DNA of 38,110 nt from Gammaproteobacteria bacterium (lineage in GTDB: Bacteria > Pseudomonadota > Gammaproteobacteria > Nevskiales > Nevskiaceae), in the NCBI GenBank assembly GCA_016182805.1, contig JACPFV010000029.1, forward strand, positions 1 through 38,110, in the 5' to 3' direction. Shown piece by piece: positions 20,905 through 30,102 of the stretch. Position numbers and translations under genes: made by a program. Under the pieces are notes generated by a model that made no database searches, was not told the origin of the DNA, and saw only the letters and a program-made list of their open reading frames with translations. Every line of letters begins with the position of its first letter. Position 1 is the first letter of the stretch.

Positions 20905-21351
20905 TTATCGAATATGCCGCGCCGCCGGAACGTAGCCGCTCACGAACTCCGGCGGCATGCGCCGCGGGCGGCCGGTCTTCATGTCGACGCAGACCCACTG
21001 CGTGCGGCCGCGCAGCACCGTCTTGCGGTCGCGCGGCCGCAGGATCTGGTACGCGCGCCACATGGTGAACTTGCCGTCGCACTCGTGGATCCAGGTGCCG
21101 AGCAGAAGCTCGTCGCCCGCGAAGGTGGCGGCAAGGTAATCCAGCTCGTGGCGCCGCGCCACGCAACCGGCGCCGAGGCGCCGGTAGTCCTCGAAAGAGA
21201 GACCCAGGCTGCGCGAGTGCGCCCAGGCCACCCGCTCCAGCCAGGACAGGTAGGTGACGTTGTTGGTGTGGCCGAAGCCGTCCAGGTCCGCGGCGGCGAC
21301 CGCCACCGGCTGGACGAAGGGCACGGGGACATCCCAGGGAAGATCGAGCAT
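20905..21351 (-). CDS. Acyl-CoA thioesterase, hotdog fold (4HBT/YbgC-like)
   Basis: 148 residues with the hotdog signature DLDGFGHTNNVTYLSWLERVAW, in which the Asp and the HTNN turn form the active site, and the second strand set RRHELDYLAATFAGDELLLGTW. It matches small cytoplasmic acyl-CoA thioesterases that release free fatty acids from CoA. It starts 8 nt after the stop of the REC-metallohydrolase gene and ends 17 nt before the lipoprotein gene, so all are one transcript. The acyl substrate is unknown. Confidence 0.87.
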   Translation of the reverse strand: MLDLPWDVPVPFVQPVAVAAADLDGFGHTNNVTYLSWLERVAWAHSRSLGLSFEDYRRLGAGCVARRHELDYLAATFAGDELLLGTWIHECDGKFTMWRAYQILRPRDRKTVLRGRTQWVCVDMKTGRPRRMPPEFVSGYVPAARHIR

Positions 21352-21359
21352 GCGCGCGC

Positions 21360-22577
21360 TCAGAAGCGGACCGAGTAGCCCTCCGCCGGCGCCTCGACCC
21401 GCGTGCGCGAGCCCAGCGTCTCCAGGCGGCGGCGCGCGGCGTCGAGCTTGGCGTCGATGCGCTCGTCGTCCTGGTCCGGGTCGTGGTGGTACAGGTACAG
21501 CGTCTCGACGCCGGCTTCGTGGGCGACGTCGACCACCTCGCCGACCGGCGAATGGCCCCAGTGGATCCTGGCAGCGTAGTCGGCGTCGGCGTAGGTCGCA
21601 TCGGCGATCACCGCCTTGGCGCCGCGCAGGAACTGGATCAGGCGCTCGCGGAACGCGACGTCGTGGTACGCGCTGTCCGCGGGATACAGCTCGTTGTCGG
21701 TGATGTAACAGACCGTCTGCCCGGCGCAGTCGACGCGGAAGCCCAGGCAATGGCCCGGATGCTTGAGCAGCAGGGTGTCGACTCGGATGCCGTCCACGGT
21801 GTACGACCCCTCGCCCAGGTCGCGGTAGCGCACGTCGGCGCCGAACTCCTTGACCGTGACCGGGAAGTACACGCCGTCCATCTGCGCCGAGATCATCTGT
21901 TCCATGGTGACGCCGGCGTGCGAGCAGCCGAGCACCTCGAACTTGTTGCCCTTCATGTACAGCGGCGCGAAAAACGGCAGCGCGTTGATGTGGTCCCAGT
22001 GCGGGTGCGAGATGAAGATGCGCCCCACGATCGGCAGGCGCTTGCGCGCGAGCAGCGTGTCGCCCAGCGCCTTGATGCCGGTGCCGGCGTCGAACACGAA
22101 CAGCAGCTGCGACGGGAACTCCAGCGTCACGCAGTTGGTGTTGCCGCCGTAACGCAGGCTGCGCGGGCCGGGCACCGGCAGCGTGCCGCGCACGCCCCAG
22201 AACTTGAGCGTGTGGCGGCTCTCCGCGATCTCGACAATGCGGTCCAGCATCTGGTGCGCGTCCGCCAGCTTGTTGACGAAGCCGTCGGCGCCGAGCTGCA
22301 TGGCGCGCGTGCGGTCGTGCTCGTACGCCTTGGCGGAGATCATCACGATGCGCAGGCCGCGCAGTTCCGGCTGCTCGCGCAGCTGCTTGAGCAGCGTCAG
22401 GCCGTCCACGCCGGGCATCATGATGTCCAGCACCGCGCAGTGCGGCCGGTACTCCAGGATGCCCTGCAGCGCGCGCGTGCTGTCGGTCTCGCCCACCACC
22501 TCGTGGCCCAGCGCGACCAGCGGCGCGCGCAGCAGCGCGATCATGCTTTCGCTGTCGTCCACGATGTAGAAGCGCAT
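21360..22577 (-). CDS. Response regulator with a metallo-beta-lactamase-fold output domain
   Basis: 405 residues in two domains. Residues 1-120 are a receiver: Asp7/Asp8, phospho-acceptor Asp51 in LDIMMPGVDG, Ser81 in MISAK and Lys103 (followed by Leu instead of the usual Pro). Residues 123-405 are a metallo-beta-lactamase-fold hydrolase: GGNTNCVTLE, FDAGTG, metal motif SHPHWDH (190-196), His273, Asp294 in ITDNE and a late His (HWGHS). The hydrolase resembles the RNase Z/PhnP/cyclic phosphodiesterase branch more than lactamases. Phosphorylation would thus switch a phosphodiesterase-like enzyme. No histidine kinase is adjacent, so the input kinase is unknown. It starts 10 nt after the upstream gene's stop. 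Confidence 0.9.
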   Translation of the reverse strand: MRFYIVDDSESMIALLRAPLVALGHEVVGETDSTRALQGILEYRPHCAVLDIMMPGVDGLTLLKQLREQPELRGLRIVMISAKAYEHDRTRAMQLGADGFVNKLADAHQMLDRIVEIAESRHTLKFWGVRGTLPVPGPRSLRYGGNTNCVTLEFPSQLLFVFDAGTGIKALGDTLLARKRLPIVGRIFISHPHWDHINALPFFAPLYMKGNKFEVLGCSHAGVTMEQMISAQMDGVYFPVTVKEFGADVRYRDLGEGSYTVDGIRVDTLLLKHPGHCLGFRVDCAGQTVCYITDNELYPADSAYHDVAFRERLIQFLRGAKAVIADATYADADYAARIHWGHSPVGEVVDVAHEAGVETLYLYHHDPDQDDERIDAKLDAARRRLETLGSRTRVEAPAEGYSVRF

Positions 22578-22587
22578 GGTCGTCCCT

Positions 22588-23583
22588 TCAGGCGCGGATT
22601 TCGACGCCGTGATCCAGGTCGTCGGTCAGGATTTCGAAGGCGGCGCGGCGCGCGGTGCTCAGCGTCTCGCTGCGGCCGCTGGCCTTGTCGGTCAGGCGCA
22701 GCTCGCAGGCGGCGATCTTCGAATTGAGGCAGAACTTGTCGCCGCCGGGCGGGTTGTAATAGCGCAGACCGACGAAATCGCCCTTGTCGGCGTGGATGCG
22801 GCCCTCGATGCGCACCGCCTCGTTCTCCGAGCGGAAGCGCCAGTCGAAGTAGCCGTAGCGCGCCTTGGCGCGCAGCCCCTGGCCCAGCGTGTTCAGCGCC
22901 CACTCGCGCCCGCCATGGCGCAGGACGATGGGCGTGACCATGGGGATCGGCAGCGGGCCGATCTTGACCCGCGCCGACGCCATCTCCAGGAAGCTGTCCG
23001 GCGCGTTGTCGAAGCCGCAGACCTGGCCGTAGGCATAGCGGTTGGTGTGCTCCGATCCCCAGTTGTGGTTCTGGCTGCCGACCCAGCGCTCCACCGGGAT
23101 TTCCATCCCGTCCACGCGCAGGCGGCCGTTGTATTCCGCCATCGGCACGCCGACCACCAGCTTGGCCTTGGGAAAGCCGCCGTCGTATTTCTCTTTGGGC
23201 AGGGTGAGCACCGGCGGCTGGGTCCCGGCGTAGCGCAGGACCCACTCCATCGACCGGCCGGCGGACTCGGCGGCGCCGCTCAGGCCCTGGCCGTCGAGCG
23301 TCGCCGACCCGACGCGTACCGCGAAACGGTCGCGCTGGAACTCGCTTTGCGCCACCGGCAGCTCCCGCTTCACCGCGACGTGCCGGCCGGTCTCGCCGTT
23401 GAAGAACATCGCCCACAGCTCGGCGATGGCGCGCTCCGGGCGCGCGCGCGGCGAGAACACCGTGTAGCGGATCCAGAACGCCAGCGGCCGCGTCGGATGG
23501 TTGGCGCGCTGGAAATAGCTCTCGTAGTGGCCGCGCCAGTTCCCTGGCTCAAAACGTGCACGGTTGTAGTCGGTTTCGATCAT
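22588..23583 (-). CDS. Lipocalin-like protein (AttH/CrtC-related), function unknown
   Basis: 331 residues, no signal peptide. A beta-rich sequence with the conserved core [25 protein letters not shown], like the two-domain lipocalin fold shared by AttH, CrtC-type hydratases and tocopherol cyclase. That suggests binding or modification of a hydrophobic molecule, by fold only. It is the first gene of the operon with the REC-metallohydrolase, thioesterase and propeller lipoprotein, and is divergent from sufR (93-bp gap). The ATG at 23583 follows a C-rich stretch with no good ribosome site. Family naming is tentative. Confidence 0.72.
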   Translation of the reverse strand: MIETDYNRARFEPGNWRGHYESYFQRANHPTRPLAFWIRYTVFSPRARPERAIAELWAMFFNGETGRHVAVKRELPVAQSEFQRDRFAVRVGSATLDGQGLSGAAESAGRSMEWVLRYAGTQPPVLTLPKEKYDGGFPKAKLVVGVPMAEYNGRLRVDGMEIPVERWVGSQNHNWGSEHTNRYAYGQVCGFDNAPDSFLEMASARVKIGPLPIPMVTPIVLRHGGREWALNTLGQGLRAKARYGYFDWRFRSENEAVRIEGRIHADKGDFVGLRYYNPPGGDKFCLNSKIAACELRLTDKASGRSETLSTARRAAFEILTDDLDHGVEIRA

Positions 23584-23617
23584 GTGGGGGCCGGTGCAAT
23601 TTCTTGTCTTCTTGTTC

Positions 23618-23646
23618 TTGCCGCACGCTACTCAGACCTTTACAAT
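23618..23646 (+). promoter_or_regulatory. Sigma-70 promoter of the suf operon
   Basis: TTGCCG (23618-23623), a spacer of exactly 17 bp, then TACAAT (23641-23646). Both hexamers are close to consensus and the stretch is AT-rich against its surroundings. Transcription should start near 23653, about 24 nt before the sufR ATG and inside the operator that follows. No clear ribosome site is left in so short a leader. Confidence 0.72.
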
Positions 23647-23651
23647 TTCTC

Positions 23652-23676
23652 AAACAGGACCATTTTGGTCTTATTT
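23652..23676. promoter_or_regulatory. IscR/Rrf2-like operator before sufR
   Basis: A 25-bp interrupted palindrome with core GACCATTTTGGTC (perfect 5-bp arms, 23658-23670) and A-rich/T-rich flanks that continue the symmetry with two mismatches. The core has the GAC-N7-GTC layout of IscR type 1 sites. It covers the predicted transcription start and ends at the sufR ATG, so binding should repress the operon, most likely by SufR itself. Confidence 0.68.
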
Positions 23677-24141
23677 ATGTTGAAACTGGGCAAGCTGACC
23701 GACTACGCCACCGTCCTGATGACGGTGCTGGCCGCCGAGACCGGGCGGCTGCATTCCGCGCACGACCTGGCGGAGCGCACCCGCGTGTCCGCGCCCACCG
23801 TCAGCAAGCTGCTCAAGCTGCTGACCAAGGGCGGCCTGGTCGAGTCGATCCGCGGCGCCCACGGCGGCTACCGCCTGGCGCGTCCCGCCGCGGCGATCAC
23901 CGTGGCGGACATCGTCACCGCGCTGGAAGGCCCGTTCGGCCTGACCGAGTGCTCCGTGCACCAGGGCGGCTGCAACATCGAGCCGTTCTGCGGCGTGCGC
24001 GCCAACTGGAGCCTGATCAACACCGCGATCCGCAGCGCGCTGGAGGCGGTGACGCTGGCGCAGATGGCCCTGCCGATGCACGGCGCCAGCCTGCGCGAGG
24101 TTCCCCTCATTCCCATGCACCGCCCGGCCGCGAGCAAGTAG
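23677..24141 (+). CDS. sufR: Rrf2-family Fe-S regulator of the suf operon
   Basis: 154-residue Rrf2/IscR-type repressor. The winged helix ([15 protein letters not shown], then [33 protein letters not shown]) reads DNA; the cluster site is three cysteines in [21 protein letters not shown], with spacings of 6 and 5 residues, close to IscR. It probably senses Fe-S status with a bound [2Fe-2S] cluster and controls the sufBCDS genes that follow. This type is usually annotated as the SUF assembly regulator. It is unrelated to the cyanobacterial SufR (DeoR-type) despite the shared name. It ends 2 nt before sufB, and its own operator lies at its start. Confidence 0.9.
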   Translation: MLKLGKLTDYATVLMTVLAAETGRLHSAHDLAERTRVSAPTVSKLLKLLTKGGLVESIRGAHGGYRLARPAAAITVADIVTALEGPFGLTECSVHQGGCNIEPFCGVRANWSLINTAIRSALEAVTLAQMALPMHGASLREVPLIPMHRPAASK

Positions 24142-24143
24142 CC

Positions 24144-25595
<1,452 letters not shown>

Positions 25596-25603
25596 GGAAC
25601 GCC

Positions 25604-26398
25604 ATGCTCGAAATCACGAACCTCCACGCCCAGCTCGCCCCGGCCTCACTCAATGAACAGTCGAGCCGGGGCCCGGCCCCGGGCGGGGAGGGCAAGAAAA
25701 TTCTCCAGGGCATCACGCTTGCGGTGAAGCCCGGCGAGGTGCACGCGGTCATGGGCCCGAACGGCTCGGGCAAATCCACCCTCGCCCACCTGCTCGCCGG
25801 CCGCGAGGGTTACACCGTCACCGAAGGCCAGGTGCGCTACGACGGCAAGGACCTGCTGGCGCTGTCGCCCGAAGAGCGCGCCTGCGACGGCGTGTTCCTG
25901 GGCTTCCAGTACCCGGTCGAAATCCCCGGCGTCTCCAACCTGTACCTGCTGCGCACCGCGCTCAACGCCAAGCGCAAGCGCCAGGGCCTGCCGGAAATCG
26001 ACGCGATGGACTTCCTGGCCTGGGTCAAGGAGCGCGTCAAGCAGATGAAGATGGACATCGCGATGCTGCATCGCGGGGTCAACGAAGGCTTCTCCGGCGG
26101 CGAGAAGAAGCGCAACGAAATCCTGCAAATGCTGGTGCTGGAGCCACGCCTGATGATCCTGGACGAGACCGACTCCGGCCTGGATATCGACGCCCTCAAG
26201 ATCGTGTCCGAGGGCATCAACCTGATGCGCTCGCCACAGCGCGCCATCCTGCTCGTCACCCACTACCAGCGCCTGCTGGACTACGTGAAGCCGGACTTCG
26301 TGCATGTGCTTGCGCGTGGCCGCATCGTCAAGTCCGGCGGACCGGAGCTGGCGCTGGAGTTGGAGCAGAAGGGCTACGGCTGGCTCGAGGCCGCATGA
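25604..26398 (+). CDS. sufC: Fe-S assembly ATPase SufC with an N-terminal insertion
   Basis: ABC-type ATPase of the SufBCD complex. 264 residues against 248 in E. coli. Walker A GPNGSGKST, GFQYPVEIPGVSN, signature FSGGEKKR, Walker B LMILDETDSGLD and the H-loop THYQR are all intact. Between LHAQ and KKILQGI there are about 17 extra residues (about 10-30), where other SufC proteins have only a short beta-turn; this DNA contains an 8-bp inverted repeat. The start ATG has GAGGA six bases upstream; a TTG four codons earlier was rejected. The stop overlaps the sufD ATG as ATGA. Confidence 0.96.
   Translation: MLEITNLHAQLAPASLNEQSSRGPAPGGEGKKILQGITLAVKPGEVHAVMGPNGSGKSTLAHLLAGREGYTVTEGQVRYDGKDLLALSPEERACDGVFLGFQYPVEIPGVSNLYLLRTALNAKRKRQGLPEIDAMDFLAWVKERVKQMKMDIAMLHRGVNEGFSGGEKKRNEILQMLVLEPRLMILDETDSGLDIDALKIVSEGINLMRSPQRAILLVTHYQRLLDYVKPDFVHVLARGRIVKSGGPELALELEQKGYGWLEAA
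25637..25672. repeat. Inverted repeat inside the sufC insertion
   Basis: GCCCCGGC (25637-25644) and GCCGGGGC (25665-25672) are perfect complements 20 nt apart, in the segment that codes the extra SufC loop. More palindromic GC sequence follows at once (GGGCCCGGCCCC). This looks like a small palindromic element, or a fragment of one, taken into the reading frame. Confidence 0.6.
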
Positions 26399-27594
26399 CC
26401 GCTCTGAGCCACTACGAGCAGGCCTTCGAAAAGCTGCCCGCGCCGCTGCGCGAAAGCCGGCGCGTACACCTGCACGCCTTCCTGGAACAGGGCTTCCCGA
26501 CCACGCGCGAGGAAGACTGGCGCTACACCGACCTCGCCCCGCTCGCCGCCCTGGCCTACGAGCCGGCGGCGGCGCCCGATGCCAGGCCGGCGGCGGCGCT
26601 CGAGGACTGCGAGGCGTTGGCGCTGGCCAACGGCCGGTTGATCCGCGGCGACGCGCGCAAGCACGGCGCGAACGAAGCGCGCGAGGCGGCGCCGGGGATC
26701 CCCACGCTCAACGCCGCGTTCGCGTCCGGCGGCCTGAACCTGGACATCGCCGCCGGCGAGCGGCCGCAGCCGCTGCACCTGCTGAACTGGCTCGGCGGCC
26801 AGACCCAGGGCATGACGCACCAGCGTCACCGCATCCGGCTCGGCCGCGGCGCGCAGGCGACCGTCGTCCTGCACGACCATGGCGATGCGGCCGCCTTCTT
26901 TTCCACGCAGATGCTGGACATCGAGCTCGATGGCGGCGCGCAGCTCGACCTGATCCGCATCCAGGACCTGGGCGCCGCCGCCAGCGCGATCACGCGCACC
27001 GACGCCGCGCTCGGCCGCGACGCCCGCTTCCGTTGCCTGAGCCTGGACCTGGGCGGCGCGCTGGTGCGGCACGACGTCAACGCCGCACTCACGCAACCGG
27101 GCGCCAGCGCCGAGCTGGCGGGCGTGCTGGCGCCCTCCGGCCGCAGCCACCTGGACCTGCACACGCGCCTGGACCACCGCGCGCCGCACGGCACCAGCCG
27201 CGAGACCTTCCGCGCGATCCTGGCCGACCGCGCGCACGGCGTCTTCAACGGCAAGGTTGTGGTCCATCCGGGCGCGCAGAAGACCGACTCCGAGCAGCAC
27301 GTCGCCAGCCTGCTGCTGTCGCCGCAGGCCGAGATCGACGCCAAGCCGGAGCTGGAGATCTACAACGACGACGTCAAGTGCGCGCACGGCGCGACCTGCG
27401 GCCAGCTCGACGAAAGCGCCCTGTACTACCTGCGCTCGCGCGGCCTGACGCTGGAGACCGCGCGCAACCTGCTGCTGTTCACCTTCGCGCACGAGGTGCT
27501 CGGCCGCATCCCGCTCGCCTCCGCGCGGCGCCTGGCCGAGCGCCTGCTGCTGGCGCGGCTGCCGGGCGGGAAGGCGCTGGAGGAACTGCTGTGA
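26395..27594 (+). CDS. sufD: Fe-S cluster assembly protein SufD
   Basis: 399-residue partner of SufB in the SufBC2D complex. The N-terminal helical part has the family phrase PTTREEDWRYTDLAPL; the beta-helix core ends with the best-conserved stretch VVVHPGAQKTDSEQHVASLLLSPQAEIDAKPELEIYNDDVKCAHGAT, including the Cys and His region near the SufB interface, and the C-terminal helix AYY-like SALYYLRSRGL. It starts by ATGA overlap with sufC. Its stop shares bases with the candidate GTG start of sufS. Confidence 0.96.
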   Translation: MTALSHYEQAFEKLPAPLRESRRVHLHAFLEQGFPTTREEDWRYTDLAPLAALAYEPAAAPDARPAAALEDCEALALANGRLIRGDARKHGANEAREAAPGIPTLNAAFASGGLNLDIAAGERPQPLHLLNWLGGQTQGMTHQRHRIRLGRGAQATVVLHDHGDAAAFFSTQMLDIELDGGAQLDLIRIQDLGAAASAITRTDAALGRDARFRCLSLDLGGALVRHDVNAALTQPGASAELAGVLAPSGRSHLDLHTRLDHRAPHGTSRETFRAILADRAHGVFNGKVVVHPGAQKTDSEQHVASLLLSPQAEIDAKPELEIYNDDVKCAHGATCGQLDESALYYLRSRGLTLETARNLLLFTFAHEVLGRIPLASARRLAERLLLARLPGGKALEELL

Positions 27595-28928
27595 CGGTAT
27601 CCGAGCAGTCCGGAAGAATCGTTCCCTCTCCCCTTGTGGGAGAGGGACAGGGAGAGGGGTCGGCCGGGCGCTGCGCCCCCCCACCCCAACCCTCCCCCAC
27701 GAGGGGGGAGGGAGCCATAGAGTTGGAGCGGGTACGCGCCGACTTCCCGATCCTGCGTGAAGTCGTCCGCGGCAAGCGCCTGGCCTACCTCGACAACGCC
27801 GCCACCACGCAGAAGCCGGAAAGCGTGCTGCGCGCGCTGGACGGGTACTACCGTCACCGGAACTCCAACGTGCACCGCGCGGTGCACGAGCTGGCCGAGC
27901 GCGCGACGCTGGCCTACGAAGGCGCGCGCGACCACATCGCCGCCTACTTCGGTGCGGCGCGCGAGGAAGTGGTCTTCACGCGCGGCACCACCGAGGCGAT
28001 CAACCTCGTCGCCTGGAGCTTCCTGCGCCCGCGCCTGCAAGCCGGCGACGAAATCCTCGTCACCACGATGGAGCATCACTCCAACATCGTGCCCTGGCAG
28101 CTCGTGGCGGCGGAGAAAGGCGCCACGCTGGCGGTCGCGCCGATCACCGACGCCGGCGAGCTGGTCTGGGACGAATTCCTGGCGCGCCTGAACCCGCGCA
28201 CGCGCATGATCGCGCTGGGTCACGTCTCCAACGCGCTGGGCACGGTCAACCCGATCGAAGACGTCATCCGCGAAGCGCGCGCGCGCGGCATTCCCGTCCT
28301 GGTGGACGGCGCGCAGGCCGCCGCACACCTGCCGGTGGATTTCGCCGCGCTGGGCGCCGATTTCTACGCCGTCTCCGCGCACAAGACCTACGGCCCGACC
28401 GGCTTCGGCGCGCTGGTCGCGCGCCGCGAGCATCTGGAGGCGATGCCGCCGTGGCACGGCGGCGGCGACATGATCCGCACCGTGAGTTTCGCGGGCAGCA
28501 CCTGGAACGACGTGCCGTACAAGTTCGAGGCCGGCACGCCGGACATCGCCGGCGCCATCGGCTTCGCCGCCGCGCTGGATTACATCCGCGCTCTGGGCCT
28601 GCCGGCCATCGCCGCGCACGAGCACGCCCTGCTGGACTACGCCACCGCGCGCCTGTCCGAAATCCCCGGCCTGCGTCCGGTCGGCACCGCGCGCAACAAG
28701 GGCGGCATCCTGTCCTTCGTCATGGACTGCGCGCACCCGCAGGACATCGGCGCGATCCTGGACATGGAAGGCGTGGCGATCCGCACCGGCCACCACTGCA
28801 CCATGCCCCTGATGGCGCGCTTCGGCCTTTCCGCGACCGCGCGCGCCTCACTGGCGGTATACAACGGCACCGACGACATCGACCAGCTCGCCGCCGCCCT
28901 GCTCAAGGTCGGGAAGCTGTTCGGCTGA
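27591..28928 (+). CDS. sufS: Cysteine desulfurase SufS with repeat-derived N-terminus
   Basis: PLP enzyme that takes sulfur from cysteine for the Suf complex. Core motifs: AYLDNAATTQKP, EHHSNIVPW, DGAQAAAHLPVD, PLP-lysine in VSAHKTYGPTGFG, and the RTGHHCTMPLM loop with the catalytic Cys. From GTG at 27591, which overlaps the sufD stop as GTGA, it has 445 residues against about 406 usual. The extra about 40 residues are encoded largely by a palindromic repeat. A TTG at 27723, preceded by GGGAGG from the repeat, gives 401 residues starting at LERVRADFPIL and may be the start in use. The 3' end overlaps the convergent HDOD gene by 26 nt. Confidence 0.95.
   Translation: MTVSEQSGRIVPSPLVGEGQGEGSAGRCAPPPQPSPTRGEGAIELERVRADFPILREVVRGKRLAYLDNAATTQKPESVLRALDGYYRHRNSNVHRAVHELAERATLAYEGARDHIAAYFGAAREEVVFTRGTTEAINLVAWSFLRPRLQAGDEILVTTMEHHSNIVPWQLVAAEKGATLAVAPITDAGELVWDEFLARLNPRTRMIALGHVSNALGTVNPIEDVIREARARGIPVLVDGAQAAAHLPVDFAALGADFYAVSAHKTYGPTGFGALVARREHLEAMPPWHGGGDMIRTVSFAGSTWNDVPYKFEAGTPDIAGAIGFAAALDYIRALGLPAIAAHEHALLDYATARLSEIPGLRPVGTARNKGGILSFVMDCAHPQDIGAILDMEGVAIRTGHHCTMPLMARFGLSATARASLAVYNGTDDIDQLAAALLKVGKLFG
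27624..27712. repeat. Double-hairpin palindromic repeat at the sufD/sufS joint
   Basis: Two hairpins: CCCTCTCCC/GGGAGAGGG with a 5-nt loop (27624-27646) and CCCTCCCCC/GGGGGAGGG (27690-27712), joined by a GC-rich linker with a further GGGAGAGGGG. This resembles a short intergenic repeat class common in GC-rich beta- and gammaproteobacteria, often seen translated as PSPLVGEGQGEG or PSPTRGEG, as here. No open reading frame for mobility is present. The surrounding suf genes read through it without a stop. Confidence 0.75.
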
Positions 28929-30102
28929 CGCCCGCCCCGTCCGGCTCCGGCAGCGCGGCCAGGCGCTGCCACTCGCGCAGCTCGCCGGTGACGCCGCAGG
29001 CTTCCAGGAAGTAGCGGTCGAGCCCGCTCTCGCCGCCGTCGGCGGCGCTCAGCGCGGCCGCGGCGTGCACCGCCGCCGCCAGGCGGCTCGGCCGCCCGAT
29101 CGAACCGGGCTGGTGCTGATAGGCCACGGCCTCGATAAGCGCCAGCGGCAGGCCCCAGATGCCGAGCAGGTACGCGCCCACGTTGGCGTGCGACACCCCC
29201 AGCATCTGCAGCTCGATCTCCTGGCTGGGACGCTTGAGGCGCTGCGCCTGGTCGTGCGCCGCGCCGTATTCCGCCGGCACCACGGTCGCCAGCGCCAGCC
29301 GGCCGATGCCGTTGACCAGCGCCAGCGTGTACGCCTCGTCGGCGAGCGCCGGGTCGCCCGCGAACTGCCGCGCGAGCCGCGCCGCGCGCAGCGAACGCTG
29401 ACGCTCGGTTTCCAGGCAGCGCATCGCGCCGTCCGGCGGTTGCGGGGCGGAAAAGACATGTGCGGACAGGGTCAGGTCCCGCAGAAGGTCCAGCCCGAGA
29501 CGGGCGACGGCCGTGCGCACCGAGGCGATGCATTGCGCCAGCCCGAAGAACGCCGAGTTCACCAGTTGCAGGAGCTTGACGCACATGGCCGGGTCCTGCT
29601 CGACGATGTCGGCGATGTCCGCGATCCGCCCCCCCGGTCGCGCGACGGCATCGATCAGGGCCCGAAGGACGCGCGGGTCCGACGGAAGCTGGCTCAGGCC
29701 GTTGACGCGCCGCCGCAGGGACTCGCCCGGCAGCAGCGACCGGAACCGGCCGGCGCATTCGATGACCTGCTCGATCTGGTCGGGCGCACAGGGCTTGGAC
29801 AGGAACTGGTGGGTGGTGGGCAACGCACGCAGGATCGAGTCCCGCTCCGCATGGCCGGACAGCACGATGCGGATGGTCTGCGGGTGATCCTCGCGGACGC
29901 GGGCCAGCAGTTGCGCACCGTCGATGTGCGGCATGCGCATGTCGGACACGATCACGTCGAACGGGCTGTCGCCCATGGCGTCCAGCGCCACCGTGCCGCC
30001 GTCCACGAACACCATGTCCCAGCGCGAGCGCTGCCGGCGCAGGGCGTCGCGCAAGCCCTGCAGGATGCCCGGCTCGTCGTCTACGAACAGGATGCGCATC
30101 AT
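28903..30102 (-). CDS. Response regulator with HDOD output domain
   Basis: 399 residues. The receiver (1-125) has the acidic pair DD near 8-9, Asp54 in VSDMRMPH, the threonine-like position as Ser (VLSGHAERD) and Lys in LSKPC. An HDOD domain follows (about 135-335) with LPSDPRVLRALID, IADIVEQDPAMCVKLLQLVNSAFFGL and LALVNGIGRLAL. HDOD domains resemble inactive HD hydrolases and usually act by protein contact in signalling or stress control; the HD residues for metal are not evident. It overlaps the upstream regulator as ATGA and is the last gene of the sensor operon. Its 3' end crosses the sufS end by 26 nt. Confidence 0.9.
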   Translation of the reverse strand: MMRILFVDDEPGILQGLRDALRRQRSRWDMVFVDGGTVALDAMGDSPFDVIVSDMRMPHIDGAQLLARVREDHPQTIRIVLSGHAERDSILRALPTTHQFLSKPCAPDQIEQVIECAGRFRSLLPGESLRRRVNGLSQLPSDPRVLRALIDAVARPGGRIADIADIVEQDPAMCVKLLQLVNSAFFGLAQCIASVRTAVARLGLDLLRDLTLSAHVFSAPQPPDGAMRCLETERQRSLRAARLARQFAGDPALADEAYTLALVNGIGRLALATVVPAEYGAAHDQAQRLKRPSQEIELQMLGVSHANVGAYLLGIWGLPLALIEAVAYQHQPGSIGRPSRLAAAVHAAAALSAADGGESGLDRYFLEACGVTGELREWQRLAALPEPDGAGVSRTASRP

